Source: Tulasnella sp. 424 | Lineage: Eukaryota > Basidiomycota > Agaricomycetes > Cantharellales > Tulasnellaceae | Assembly: GCA_019633425.1 (NCBI GenBank) | Contig: WSUB01000078.1 | Location: forward strand, 1 to 64,000 | Direction: 5' to 3' | DNA length: 64,000 nucleotides | Part shown: positions 55,524-64,000 of the stretch, one piece after another | How the letters are laid out: each line of letters begins with the position of its first letter | Position numbering within the stretch: the stretch's first letter is position 1 | The notes under the pieces: model-generated | Told to the model about the DNA's origin: nothing | Database searches by the model: none | The model's input: the letters and a program-made list of their open reading frames with translations, nothing else | Position numbers and translations under genes: made by a program

Positions 55524-57074
55524 TTACCAGCCAGTCGTTCCACTATCGACAATGGAAGTCTCAACCTCTGGCAAGATCGTCCGGACTTCTCCAAGTATAT
55601 ACTCACGTCTCCCAGTATCAAACTCTACATACACTCTTTTGATGGGTCGAGGACGTATCTGCTCGTTGTCTGGTCCCTCAGAGCTCGACGTGTATCGGCG
55701 TCGAAGCATGTCCACCATTGTTTTCTCGTGAAAGTTAGCTCCGAAGACGAAAACCTCCAGATTTGGGAGTGGCCAGCGCAACTGAGTAGGCTGAGCCATA
55801 CGAGCAAGGATAGAGTTGGACGTGGTGGGTTTAGAGACGTAGCGGGTTGGTCGAAAGCTGAAATGGGTAATCGTCGTATAAGAATCAAGGAGGTTCATTA
55901 TATGAACGTCCTCGAGCCCATCCATGCGGAGGCGGATTGAGATCTCCGGCAGGTCTTGTGGAAGGTAATCGCGCAACCAATGCACTGTCTCCTCGATCTG
56001 CCGAACTGAATTTAGTCTGAAGTCCAGCCGAAGAATCGCACGAGAGGTAGGATGGTCGCGATCCCCGTCGTGAAATCGCAAAACGAATAACATCTCTCCA
56101 GTGCCTGCGTGAGTGATATAGAAATCCTTGTGCCGCCCGCGAGCTAGGAGAGTGCGTAGGATGGGGGTGAAGTGGTCGGTGCTGCTTGTGAAGAGACAGT
56201 CTCTCACTACATCGTCAGGGAGCCGAGGGAAATCAGAGCTGATGGAGAGTTCGGAGCAATTGGGTGCGTGTATTGTCGATAGGAAGAAGTTGCTGACAGG
56301 GATGGGCATGAATATGAGATGGAGGGTCGTAAGATGTGGGAGGTGAATCGGCGTCAATACCGATTGTACAGGACATGCGACTGGGCTTTGTCCGAGCTCC
56401 AGGCTTTCCAGGTACGGCGAGTCCCGAAGGACCTCGAGCAGCTGTTCAGCTGAGACGTTAACAACATCTACGAGGTTGAGTGATAAAATGTTGTGGAGTT
56501 GAAGGCCCCGAGATGAAAGCTTGCAAGAGACCCCGTCGATTTCCAATCGACGAAGCTTGGGGAAGGCGCCCATGTCGAGGCGCTGGGGTCGCGGGTTGTG
56601 TCCAGCAATAAGCCCCTTTCTGTGAGATGCACCCCCCTTCAAGATGAGACTTCCCAGGAATGGGGTGGCCGTTTTTTTGAGCTCGGCAAATAGCGGAGTG
56701 AACAAGACGGGTGCGCTGGGTGATGATGTGATTAGGGATATCGAACGGGTTCGGGACAGTAGAGGGGTTATTTCGCCGATGTATGAAGCGAGAGCCGCTC
56801 GAGGCCATTTTGTGGAGCCGTCAGTCCATAGGTAGTATATGTCGATTGGGAGACCTTTCGACTTGGTGAGTGCTCTTGCAATGTAGTGTATGTCGTCGTG
56901 GGCTGAAATCTCCGTCCAGAGGTAGGCAGATTCCTGCACGAGGTCCCGCCAGGAGTGACAAGTGAGGCTGAGACGACAACGATCTTGTTGGAAACTGATA
57001 ATGTCGAAAGACAGTAGGAAGATGTAGAGGAGGAGTTCGATTGGGAGGTCCTGGATGCTAGTATGTTGCTCCAT
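55524..57074 (-). CDS. F-box family B, member 6
   Basis: Single exon, 516 residues from ATG 57074 (MEQHTSIQDLP). F-box: LPIELLLYIFLLSFDIISF, LSLTCHSWRDLVQES, LWTEISAHD. Body: FPKLRRLEIDGVSCKLS, EQLLEVLRDSPYLESLELG, LPHLTTLHLIFMPIPVSNFF, VLRTLLARGRHKDF-like unit. C-terminus: IRPRPIKRVYVEFDTG to VRTILPEVETSIVDSGT. In the C-terminal third it has a deletion before MVDMLRRRYTSSSEG relative to members 2 and 4. Last complete member of the array. Confidence 0.86.
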   Translation of the reverse strand: MEQHTSIQDLPIELLLYIFLLSFDIISFQQDRCRLSLTCHSWRDLVQESAYLWTEISAHDDIHYIARALTKSKGLPIDIYYLWTDGSTKWPRAALASYIGEITPLLSRTRSISLITSSPSAPVLFTPLFAELKKTATPFLGSLILKGGASHRKGLIAGHNPRPQRLDMGAFPKLRRLEIDGVSCKLSSRGLQLHNILSLNLVDVVNVSAEQLLEVLRDSPYLESLELGQSPVACPVQSVLTPIHLPHLTTLHLIFMPIPVSNFFLSTIHAPNCSELSISSDFPRLPDDVVRDCLFTSSTDHFTPILRTLLARGRHKDFYITHAGTGEMLFVLRFHDGDRDHPTSRAILRLDFRLNSVRQIEETVHWLRDYLPQDLPEISIRLRMDGLEDVHIMNLLDSYTTITHFSFRPTRYVSKPTTSNSILARMAQPTQLRWPLPNLEVFVFGANFHEKTMVDMLRRRYTSSSEGPDNEQIRPRPIKRVYVEFDTGRREYILGEVRTILPEVETSIVDSGTTGW

Positions 57075-57504
57075 CAATTGTGCCGGTGCTATTAGATGAG
57101 TCGAAGAGCCGCTGAAAGCGAGCAACTAGCATGAGGCGAAGGCGAAGGACGCGACGCCGAGTGGACACTGACCCCCGGAGATCGGTTGACGAGCCGCGGC
57201 TAGGGTGTCGGTTGGTTGCTAGGGGCCGGATGGTGGTGAGTTAATGGGACTTGCGTCGGGCTCGAGGTTCTAGGTTCACACGCAAGTCCGCGGAGGAGCT
57301 CGCGCCGGAGCTAAGGGACTTACATCCGTGAGCCTGAAGAGCATGCCGTCTCATCGGATGGGTTTGTTTGCAAGGACGAAGGCGTGGCGCGTACAGTACT
57401 TCCTCGCGCGATGGCACGCCGGTGCAGTTCGAGGAAGCTGTGCGGTTAGGAGTAATTTTTCCGAAGTATATCAGCAGGTACATATGATTTCAACTATTGT
57501 GAAT
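57075..57504. repeat. Family B spacer between member 6 and the terminal relic
   Basis: About 430 bases with a degenerate 5' element (GTCTCATCGGATGGGTTTG, about 57349-57367) and the 3' end block (GTATATCAGCAGGTACATATGATTTCAACTATTG split over 57466-57500) typical of the region just after an F-box stop codon. It is the shortest spacer. Confidence 0.55.
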
Positions 57505-57655
57505 TCACCAAAAAGAATTGCTAACTACGGAAGTCTCAACTGCTGGTAAAATCTTCCGGACTTCTCCGAGTACATATGCATCTCTCTCCCCACCAATTTC
57601 TACGCGCACTCTTTTGATGGGCCGCGGACGTATTCGCTCGTTGTCCTGTCCCACA
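57505..57655 (-). pseudogene. F-box family B relic: C-terminal end only
   Basis: The last about 45 codons of a family B gene survive: NERIRPRPIKRVRVEIGG, YVLGEVRKILPAVETSVVSN, SFW and stop at 57505. To the right of about 57655 the similarity stops abruptly. The F-box and nearly all the repeats are gone. It marks the right-hand end of the array and the position of a deletion breakpoint. Confidence 0.8.
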
Positions 57656-60216
57656 TAACTCCGTAGCGGTTCAGACTGGAATGTGGTCGAGTTGGCGTGT
57701 AAATGGCTACAGCTCTGATAAGGCAAGATGAAGCCATTGTGTTATCAAGGGTCAAGGTGCGAGAGTCAACTTTCAAGCGATGCCGCTTCTGACAGGGAAG
57801 AGGGAGGTTCTGACCGGGAGGGGTTGCCATTGCTGGTATGCCGATATCTTTAGGATGTGTTGAGCTAGGCAACCCGGGCAAAGGTTAATAGGAAGGGCAG
57901 AGGACCCCGAGAACGCGGTAGCCACAAGTTCCCGCCGGAGTTCGAAATGACGGGGACCTTGTCAACGGACAGGAAGTAAGCTGGTCAACAACAATCACTT
58001 CCACTCCCCCACTCTAAACTGAAAGGTTCTCAATCCATCCACGAACGACGCGTCGTATTTTTACCAACACGAACCACACGACCTGGAAAGCTGTGGGGAT
58101 TTCCACTTAGACGCACGGCGACCCTTAGGCCGCCGTTGCGACTCGGACTGCTGTTTTCCCTGCCCACGACTCTACGATATCCCCGAGCAATCCGCACAGC
58201 GACAACTCCGAGTACAAAGAAGCCTTCTGTCCTCTTCGACAAGAGGGAACTGGGATGGTTCAGCGGGAGGTGTTGGGAAACCTATTGAGGGCATTTGGGC
58301 CGAACCCGACCTAGACTGAAATGACGGACATCGTCGAACACGCACCGGGAGAAGGCGATCTGCTCCTCTTGCGACGTGCTTTCACACTGCGAGGTAGCCT
58401 GGTGCTTTGCGCGCTGGACAGTGGACCTGAACCGTGACTTTGAATCGTACATCCAAATGTGTTGAAGCTTCCGGGGACCGTTGGTGAGTTATATCCGTCC
58501 TTCGGGACGCGCATCTTTCCGTGAGCGTTCTAAATGATACTGGACTCAGGCTACGTGCAGTACCACTTTGGTGATCTGACGCACGTGGGCAGGCAGTTCG
58601 ATGATGCGACCTTCGAAATGTTTGAACGGCTCAGATTCGTTTCCGGCTCCGTTGAACGCTGGTGAGGTACACGCGTTTACTGCTTCACCCGCATCGACAT
58701 GTCTAACCGCTACATCTTGCTTTTCCAGAGCAGTTTGCGTATAGATTTCAAGTCTTCGGCAAGGAGGGAAACGGCTTCTTTGTCCAGGTGGTCTCTGTCG
58801 GGTCTTCATTTTACTCGGAGGTCAGTCGCCGAAGCGGACGAGTTGACGACGTGCGTGCGAGCCGAGTCGTAAGCTGCTCTGCTTTCCTTTCCTTTCCCTC
58901 GACACCTGGGGCTGATTGTCGAATGTGGGTCGGAAGATGAAAATCAACATTATTTTTTCGGGCTTATTACTCGACGTCCTTTTTAGAATGGTGTGGCACT
59001 CCTATGGGATCTCCAATGAGATGGGCGATAATCCTGGCTCAGCACCGGAAGAGGATCTTCGTGTCTGGTAGTGGCTCGTTGAGGTCGTCTCGGGTGAACC
59101 TTGTAGACACGATGCGAATGTAGGCGAAGGACCTCGACTGATGGTGAGCACCGGAACTGACGCTATCATATCTTCCTATGTATTATTGGGTAGTTTGCAA
59201 TGACATTGAGGTTCCCCTACCTGGTCCCCGAGGTCTCATATCTTGTCCGACGGTGGAGGAACACCTGTCGCGGGACAACGATCAAGGGCTCGTGGATCCA
59301 CGTTGTATTGCCAAGCAGTACTGAGATTTCGACTTATTTTTCGGAATTTTGCGGTCAGAGAGCGAAACTCTCGTGCTTCGCTCTGGAGCGGTTCCGCTGT
59401 TGATGGGGAGCCGTTGCGTTCAGTGTTCGGCGTGGCGTGTGGAGTCGGGAGAGATGGCGATGCTCGTGTCCAGGGCTTACCGTCCGCTTCCCTGACACAC
59501 TGAGCTTCTTGATTCCCCATAAAAAATCATGTTTATATATTTTCCTCATAAGAGTGGTGGAACCTTGGGGGACGGTAGGAAAGTGAAGAGGTCTCGGACA
59601 AGTCCTGCTCGGTGGAGTGTGGTCATGACGTCATGTCCCCTGTTGAGCGTCGACTGGACATCGACGAAGCACAGAATTGGGGGCGTTGGGTAAAAGGAGG
59701 TAGACTATAATTGGCTTGATCACGTGCGGGCTGGTTTGCATGGAATGCGAGTGTGGTGGACCTTGAGGTGAGGATGGGCGCGTTCAGCGCATACGAGACT
59801 CCTGGCGCTGCCTAGCAGATCTGGGCAAACATGGACCGGAATCGAGAGGGGCATTTGTTTCAGCTATCTCCGTGTTCCTACATCCTCCTGTATCCAGCCA
59901 AAAGTGCCTCTTAGCCTTGTATGATGAGGCAGTGCGATGGGGACGCGTGATCATGGGAGATGCATATGGTGATTGCGTGCGATTAGCGATAGAAGCTCAG
60001 ATTCCTCGGGGGCTTGCAGGGAAATTGGGGCGTGCCCGTTCACCACGCAAAGAAAGGCAGGTTGAGATATAGCGCCGGGTAGTGGGTTCTTTTATAGCAT
60101 CGGCCACGGCTCGCCCAAGTCCTCCATCGACACGCATCCTTTCCCCCTCTCTGAGAACCCCGTCGAAGTACGCCGACTCTTACCATCACCCGACCCCTTC
60201 CCGATAAGAACCCTGA
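57656..60216. other. 2.5 kb without a supportable gene
   Basis: Short open frames occur on both strands, the most gene-like being around 58550-58661 and 58729-58860 on the plus strand, but the frames do not join in phase. A frame at 59872-60072 has no recognisable feature. Nothing here resembles the family B spacers. The last few hundred bases probably contain the promoter of the kinase-TPR gene. Confidence 0.45.
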
Positions 60217-62724
60217 ATGCAAAAGGACGGAAACCACGAAGCCGGCCCTAGTGCAAGTGGGCTACTTGGGCCACCGTCGAACCCCGGCGCTTCCTCAAGC
60301 GGTTTCCAGCCGAGCGCCAATATGGTACGTCGCTCTGAGGTCTTAAATGACAATTCCAGCATCTCATCGAAACAACGTCTCTCTCGTAGAGGGATAGGCT
60401 CGAGAAGCTGGCTCAATGGCGCATCGACCCATCCTCCATCCAATTCCCTAAGGAGGCTCGCGAGATCTCAGGGGGCCACGCGACGGTTTCACGAGCCCTT
60501 TTGGCCTCTTCCTCAGGTGGCAAAGACGGAGCAAACCAATCCGATCCCACAAAAAACGAAATTCTCGACTCAGGTAGCAGTGCTGGAGAAACCTCTCGCG
60601 GGCAAAAGGTCTGTACTACCCGGCGTCTCCAGCCATTGACCGGGACGTCGAGCCGCTCATTAATTCTACTCTCACAGGCTGTAGCGGTAAAAAAGATGAA
60701 GATGTCAGGTGATATAGCGCGGGAAGTGGGGGTCAGAATACTTCATCCAATCGCGCGGGGTTTTCGTCGCTGAGGTGGTTTTTTTTCCCTTTTGGCTTTA
60801 GTTGACGGTCAGAGAAGCGGAATTCTTGGTCAAGCTTTCCCATAAAAGCATCATCCAGCTCGAAGGATTCGTTGAAGACTTATCCAGTGATATCGTGTGG
60901 CTAGTCTTTCCTTGGGAGGAAAACGGTACCTTGAGGGATTTCATCGCCTCGGAAGACTGGGAAGTTCCCGAACGAATCAGCCTGGTACGACCGAACCGCT
61001 TTTCTTCGACCGAACTCTGACACTTTTGACTTTAGATCGACGATGTCGCTAGGGGAGTGGAGTACCTCCACAGCCGACAGCCGCCCATATGCCACGGGGA
61101 CCTGAAATCGGTAGGTTCAAAAGCATCATGATGAGACACCAGGCAAACCTTCTTCTATACTTCCCAGCTAAACGTGCTGGTAAACTCCGAATGCCGCGCG
61201 GTAATTACCGACTTCGGATCAGCCCGTCGTCTGAAACCCGAGGATGTCAACAGGGAGGCGAAGCCAGCTCACAACAAACCTCCGGCAGCGCTTTCACTGG
61301 AAGCAACGTTCTGTGCCTCCACCAATACCATAACGCTGACAGGAGATCATTACACCCTTCGTTGGGCTGCCCCAGAGCTGTTGTACGAGGAGGAGCCTGG
61401 CCTCTATAGCGACATCTGGGCATTGGGTTGGGTAGCATACGAGGTAACGTCAGAGTTGTACCAGTATCTATTCGCAATCGAGGCTCAAAGAAACTCCGAC
61501 ATAGGTCATGACCGGCTTCATTCCGTTTCAAGACGTCAAGGACACGATGGTTATCAAGCGTGTCGTTCAGGGAGATCTCCCCTCCATCACCGACGACGCC
61601 CGCATGTCGTTGATCCAAGCGCTTTGCTCCCTGATGCTTGTGTGTTGGAGCATCGACCCCAGCAAACGGCCGACGGCTGAGGATTGCCGAACGTCGATCC
61701 ACTGGATGGTGAGTAATGCTCATTAGGATCGACTGCACGCGATTGATCGATTTCGATACAGCCCATGGCTATTCCAAACCCCCTCCGGATCTCGGATACA
61801 GCGGCTTCCGGGGCTCGCTCTCCCGACCTTCTTATGCAACTGGGAGAAATGCACCGGAGGCAGGGTGACTACCCCACTGCATTGGACTTCTTTACCAAGG
61901 CTGTGGATGGCTACACACACAACGGCGACAGAAGAGGAAAGCTCAACGCACTGGTGCAGCTAGGGCAGGTGCATCGGTTTCTGAGCGAGTACAACCAGGC
62001 CATTCCATTGTACTCGGAGGCCCTAGAAATCTGCACCGACCTCGATGACAAGCCAGGGAAAGCCGATGCTCTTTGGTGTCTCGCCGAGGTGCATCGGACG
62101 CGGAAAGAATATGGTCAGGCCATTGCATTTTACTCGGAGGCCCTACAAATTCGCACCGACACCGGCGACAGACGAGGGAGAGCCTTCGCTCTGAAGGGTC
62201 TCGCCGACCTACATCAAGAACGGAAAGAGTACGACCAGGCCATTACATTTTACTCCGAGGACCTACTAATCCGCACCGACATCGGCGACAGACGAGGGAG
62301 AGCAGGTGCCCTAGGAGGTCTCGCCGACGTACATCGGGCTCGGAAGGAGTACAGCCAGGCCATCCAATTCTACTCGGAGGAGATACAAATATGCACTGAA
62401 ATTGGCAGCAGACGAGGGAAAGCTGAAGCTCTTGAGCGTCTCGCCGAGGTGCATCGGCTTCAAAATGAGTTCAGCCAGGCCATCATGTTCCTTTCGGAAG
62501 CCTTGCAAATCTCTACAGACATCGGCGACCGATACTTGAGAGCTTACACTCTGTTGGACCTTGCTGAGGTGCATCGCGATCAGGAGGACCACAACGACGC
62601 GATTCGTCTTTATACAGAAGCTGCTGAAGCCTTTGAAGAAATCGGAAATACGGAGGAAGTTGCCTACGCCTCGAACGAAGCTACTAAGCTCCGTCATTTA
62701 TCTAATCGAGAAGAGGCTACATGA
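60217..62724 (+). CDS. TKL-type protein kinase fused to TPR array
   Basis: The kinase exons join in phase: 60678-60725 (AVAVKKMKMSGDIARE, with the ATP-binding Lys), 60802-60984, 61036-61110, 61168-61443, 61505-61708, 61762-62724. Kinase motifs: LTVREAEFLVKLSHKSIIQL, the catalytic loop HGDLKSLN, DFGSARRL, WAAPELLYEE, DIWALGWVAYEV. The upstream 60217-60640 region is a Ser-rich leader whose joining to the kinase is unresolved. No glycine-rich loop exon was found, so the N-lobe may be incomplete or an exon missed. After the kinase come seven 40-residue TPRs (62.6 kb end; EVHR-x-EYxQAI-YSEAL-I-TDxGDRRGRA pattern), usually protein-binding. HGD replaces HRD, as is common in this group. Likely a signalling kinase; partners unknown. 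Confidence 0.78.
61900..62640 (+). repeat. Tandem 120-base repeats coding TPR units
   Basis: About six 120-base units in a row differ by scattered substitutions, each encoding one 40-residue TPR. The repeated DNA words include CTCGCCGAGGTGCATCGG and GGCGACAGACGAGGGAGAGC. Unit number could change by unequal crossing over. Confidence 0.75.
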
Positions 62725-64000
62725 TGCTTCGCGTGGACATTCCAGATTGAACGGGATCTCTTGTTGATTTCTACGCCACAATTCATGTATCTACCTATGC
62801 GATGTACAACGCCTCAGGATTATCATTTCTTGCTCGATAAACAGCTAGCCATCTTTCTTCCGATCGGGTCTCCCTTTAACGATAGTAACTGTCCATCTTT
62901 CTCTCATTTTTATGTCGCGAGGTCGTTTCACAAGGCGGAAAAAGACATTTCGCAGCCCAAAATATGAACGGGATATGCACAGGAAATACGCATGAACCTG
63001 CCTAATGGGGAAAGTGACCTCCCAAATGGGGTAATTCCATGCGTGTTTACAATGCGTATCCCATTCATATTTTGAGCTGCAAAATGTCTTTTTCTGACCT
63101 GTGTTTGAGCGTGGTCCGCGTATCCAACTCATTTTGACGTAGTGAGTCAACCGATTCCGAATACGGAATTAGGTCGCAGCTGCAGTAGCCGCGCCGTCGT
63201 CGATTAGACCCGGGTGGAGGGTCACACTTATCGAAGGATGTCAACTAGATTCCGTCCGCAGTATCGAGTGCTACCGGCGAATCTGATAAGACTGAAGTAA
63301 ATTCGTGCTCTGGGTTGCATAATAAAGGATCAGGTTCGGGCCTACCGCTGTAAGTCATTGGAGGAAAAATGGTGGTCTCCCAAAATATGACTTGGGATGG
63401 GGGGCAGCAGGTTCCAGACCAGGTTCGTAGGAAAATTGCCCTAAGCCGCGACACCTGTGCTGACGCAATGGCATCCCCGGAATGTAAAAATCTGACGAGA
63501 ATCCCTGATACGTCGTTTCGAGCTGCTAATAATCATTTATACGATTGAAATCCCTGGTAGAATGACTAGAAACCACGGAAGGACTGGGCAGTACTTACCT
63601 CTCTGCCAGACGCGGAAGCTTCGGCGAGTCTCGTAGGGAGAGACTGGCGGTCTCAAAGCTAAATTAATCACCGATCACAATCTGAGTGGCTCCTTGACGT
63701 TATCAGGCTTGATGTGATGGCGATACTGTAACGGGATGCAAGAGCAGGAGCAATGGAACGACGGTACCTGTTTGCGCGGACTTTGTTGTGCTGCGCCGAA
63801 AGGGGGGCCGCAACATTCAGGTTATCCTCCCCAGTCTGGACTAAAATAATCTCGGTCTATCCACTAAAGACCCGTCGTGTCTTTGGGGTACTGTCCCCCC
63901 GTGCACCTTGACGTCTCACGGCAGTCTGCTCGCGCGTAATAAATGTAGATTATCACCTCCTCGCCAGTCCGAACTGAAGTCCATCTGCCAACGACGCGTC
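62725..64000. other. Right end of window: no gene called
   Basis: About 1.3 kb after the kinase-TPR stop. Apart from the inverted repeat at 62934-63098 only short open frames without features are seen on both strands. A gene may begin beyond the window. Confidence 0.45.
62934..63098. repeat. Imperfect inverted repeat, MITE-like hairpin
   Basis: The left arm starts GAAAAAGACATTTCGCAGCC and the right arm, read on the minus strand, starts GAAAAAGACATTTTGCAGCT. The similarity continues through AAAATATGAACGGGATATGC / AAAATATGAATGGGATACGC for about 60 bases. The centre is about 40 bases (AATGGGGAAAGTGACC region). The size and shape suit a small non-coding transposon or a decayed pair of elements. 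No clear target-site duplication was seen, so the class is open. Confidence 0.65.

Noticed and set aside
33766..57500. The family B gene plus spacer unit was considered as a transposable element carrying an F-box gene.
   Set aside because: No transposase, reverse transcriptase or terminal repeats with target duplications were found; tandem and inverted segmental duplication explains the pattern. A genome-wide search would be needed to exclude it fully.
58321..58860. A possible multi-exon gene on the plus strand (start ATG 58321, exon-like pieces 58550-58661 and 58729-58860).
   Set aside because: The candidate splice sites do not keep the frame (the join makes a TGA), and no family is recognised.
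1..64000. tRNA, rRNA, CRISPR arrays, telomere repeats and secondary-metabolite core enzymes were looked for.
   Set aside because: No convincing tRNA T-loop with a matching cloverleaf, no regular spaced repeats, no telomeric repeat, and no PKS, NRPS or terpene synthase motif was seen by eye.

Overview
This window reads as nuclear DNA of a basidiomycete fungus, most likely an Agaricomycete. Nearly every gene is split by short (about 50-75 nt) GT-AG introns, all recognisable proteins are eukaryotic or fungal, and several are typical of Agaricomycetes: degenerate J-domain-like proteins, F-box/LRR families, and a TKL kinase fused to TPRs. A Sebacinales/Serendipita-type genome is my best guess, but that is inference only. 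One 99-base N run marks an assembly gap.

Layout. (1) 1-4.6 kb: a flavodoxin-like quinone reductase (WrbA family) and COP9 signalosome subunit 3, both on the minus strand, preceded by broken partial copies of both genes. (2) 5-14.9 kb: a lone F-box protein, a beta-trefoil lectin-like protein, a Ser/Pro-rich unknown, a membrane-anchored Ser-rich protein and a SET-MYND (SMYD-type) methyltransferase. (3) 15.2-22.8 kb: F-box family A, five intact tandem paralogues plus a frameshifted sixth. (4) 23.5-29.1 kb: a His-rich J-like protein and a tandem pair of RNase III-like/dsRBD proteins in which the four expected catalytic acidic residues are all replaced. (5) 29.3-33.8 kb: exocyst subunit Sec3. (6) 34.6-38.9 kb: two plus-strand members of F-box family B. 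(7) 39-46.7 kb: a block with no visible duplication, holding a SNAPC1-like factor, a SAP/coiled-coil protein, TatD nuclease and a second J-like protein. (8) 47.7-57.7 kb: four minus-strand family B F-box genes and a C-terminal relic. (9) 60.2-62.7 kb: a kinase-TPR fusion, followed by a hairpin-forming inverted repeat.

How it fits together. Single-copy housekeeping genes (CSN3, SMYD, Sec3, SNAPC1, TatD) alternate with local expansions. CSN3 (which controls deneddylation of cullin-RING ligases) and at least twelve F-box genes or relics (candidate adaptors of SCF cullin ligases) belong to the same regulatory world, though proximity does not prove a shared pathway. The most unusual items are the duplicated pseudo-RNase III/dsRBD pair, which shares a GC-AG intron, and the two independent F-box arrays with shared promoter or spacer motifs, conversion tracts and decaying relics. 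Exon boundaries were read by eye from splice signals and family resemblance; those called unresolved should be treated as approximate.
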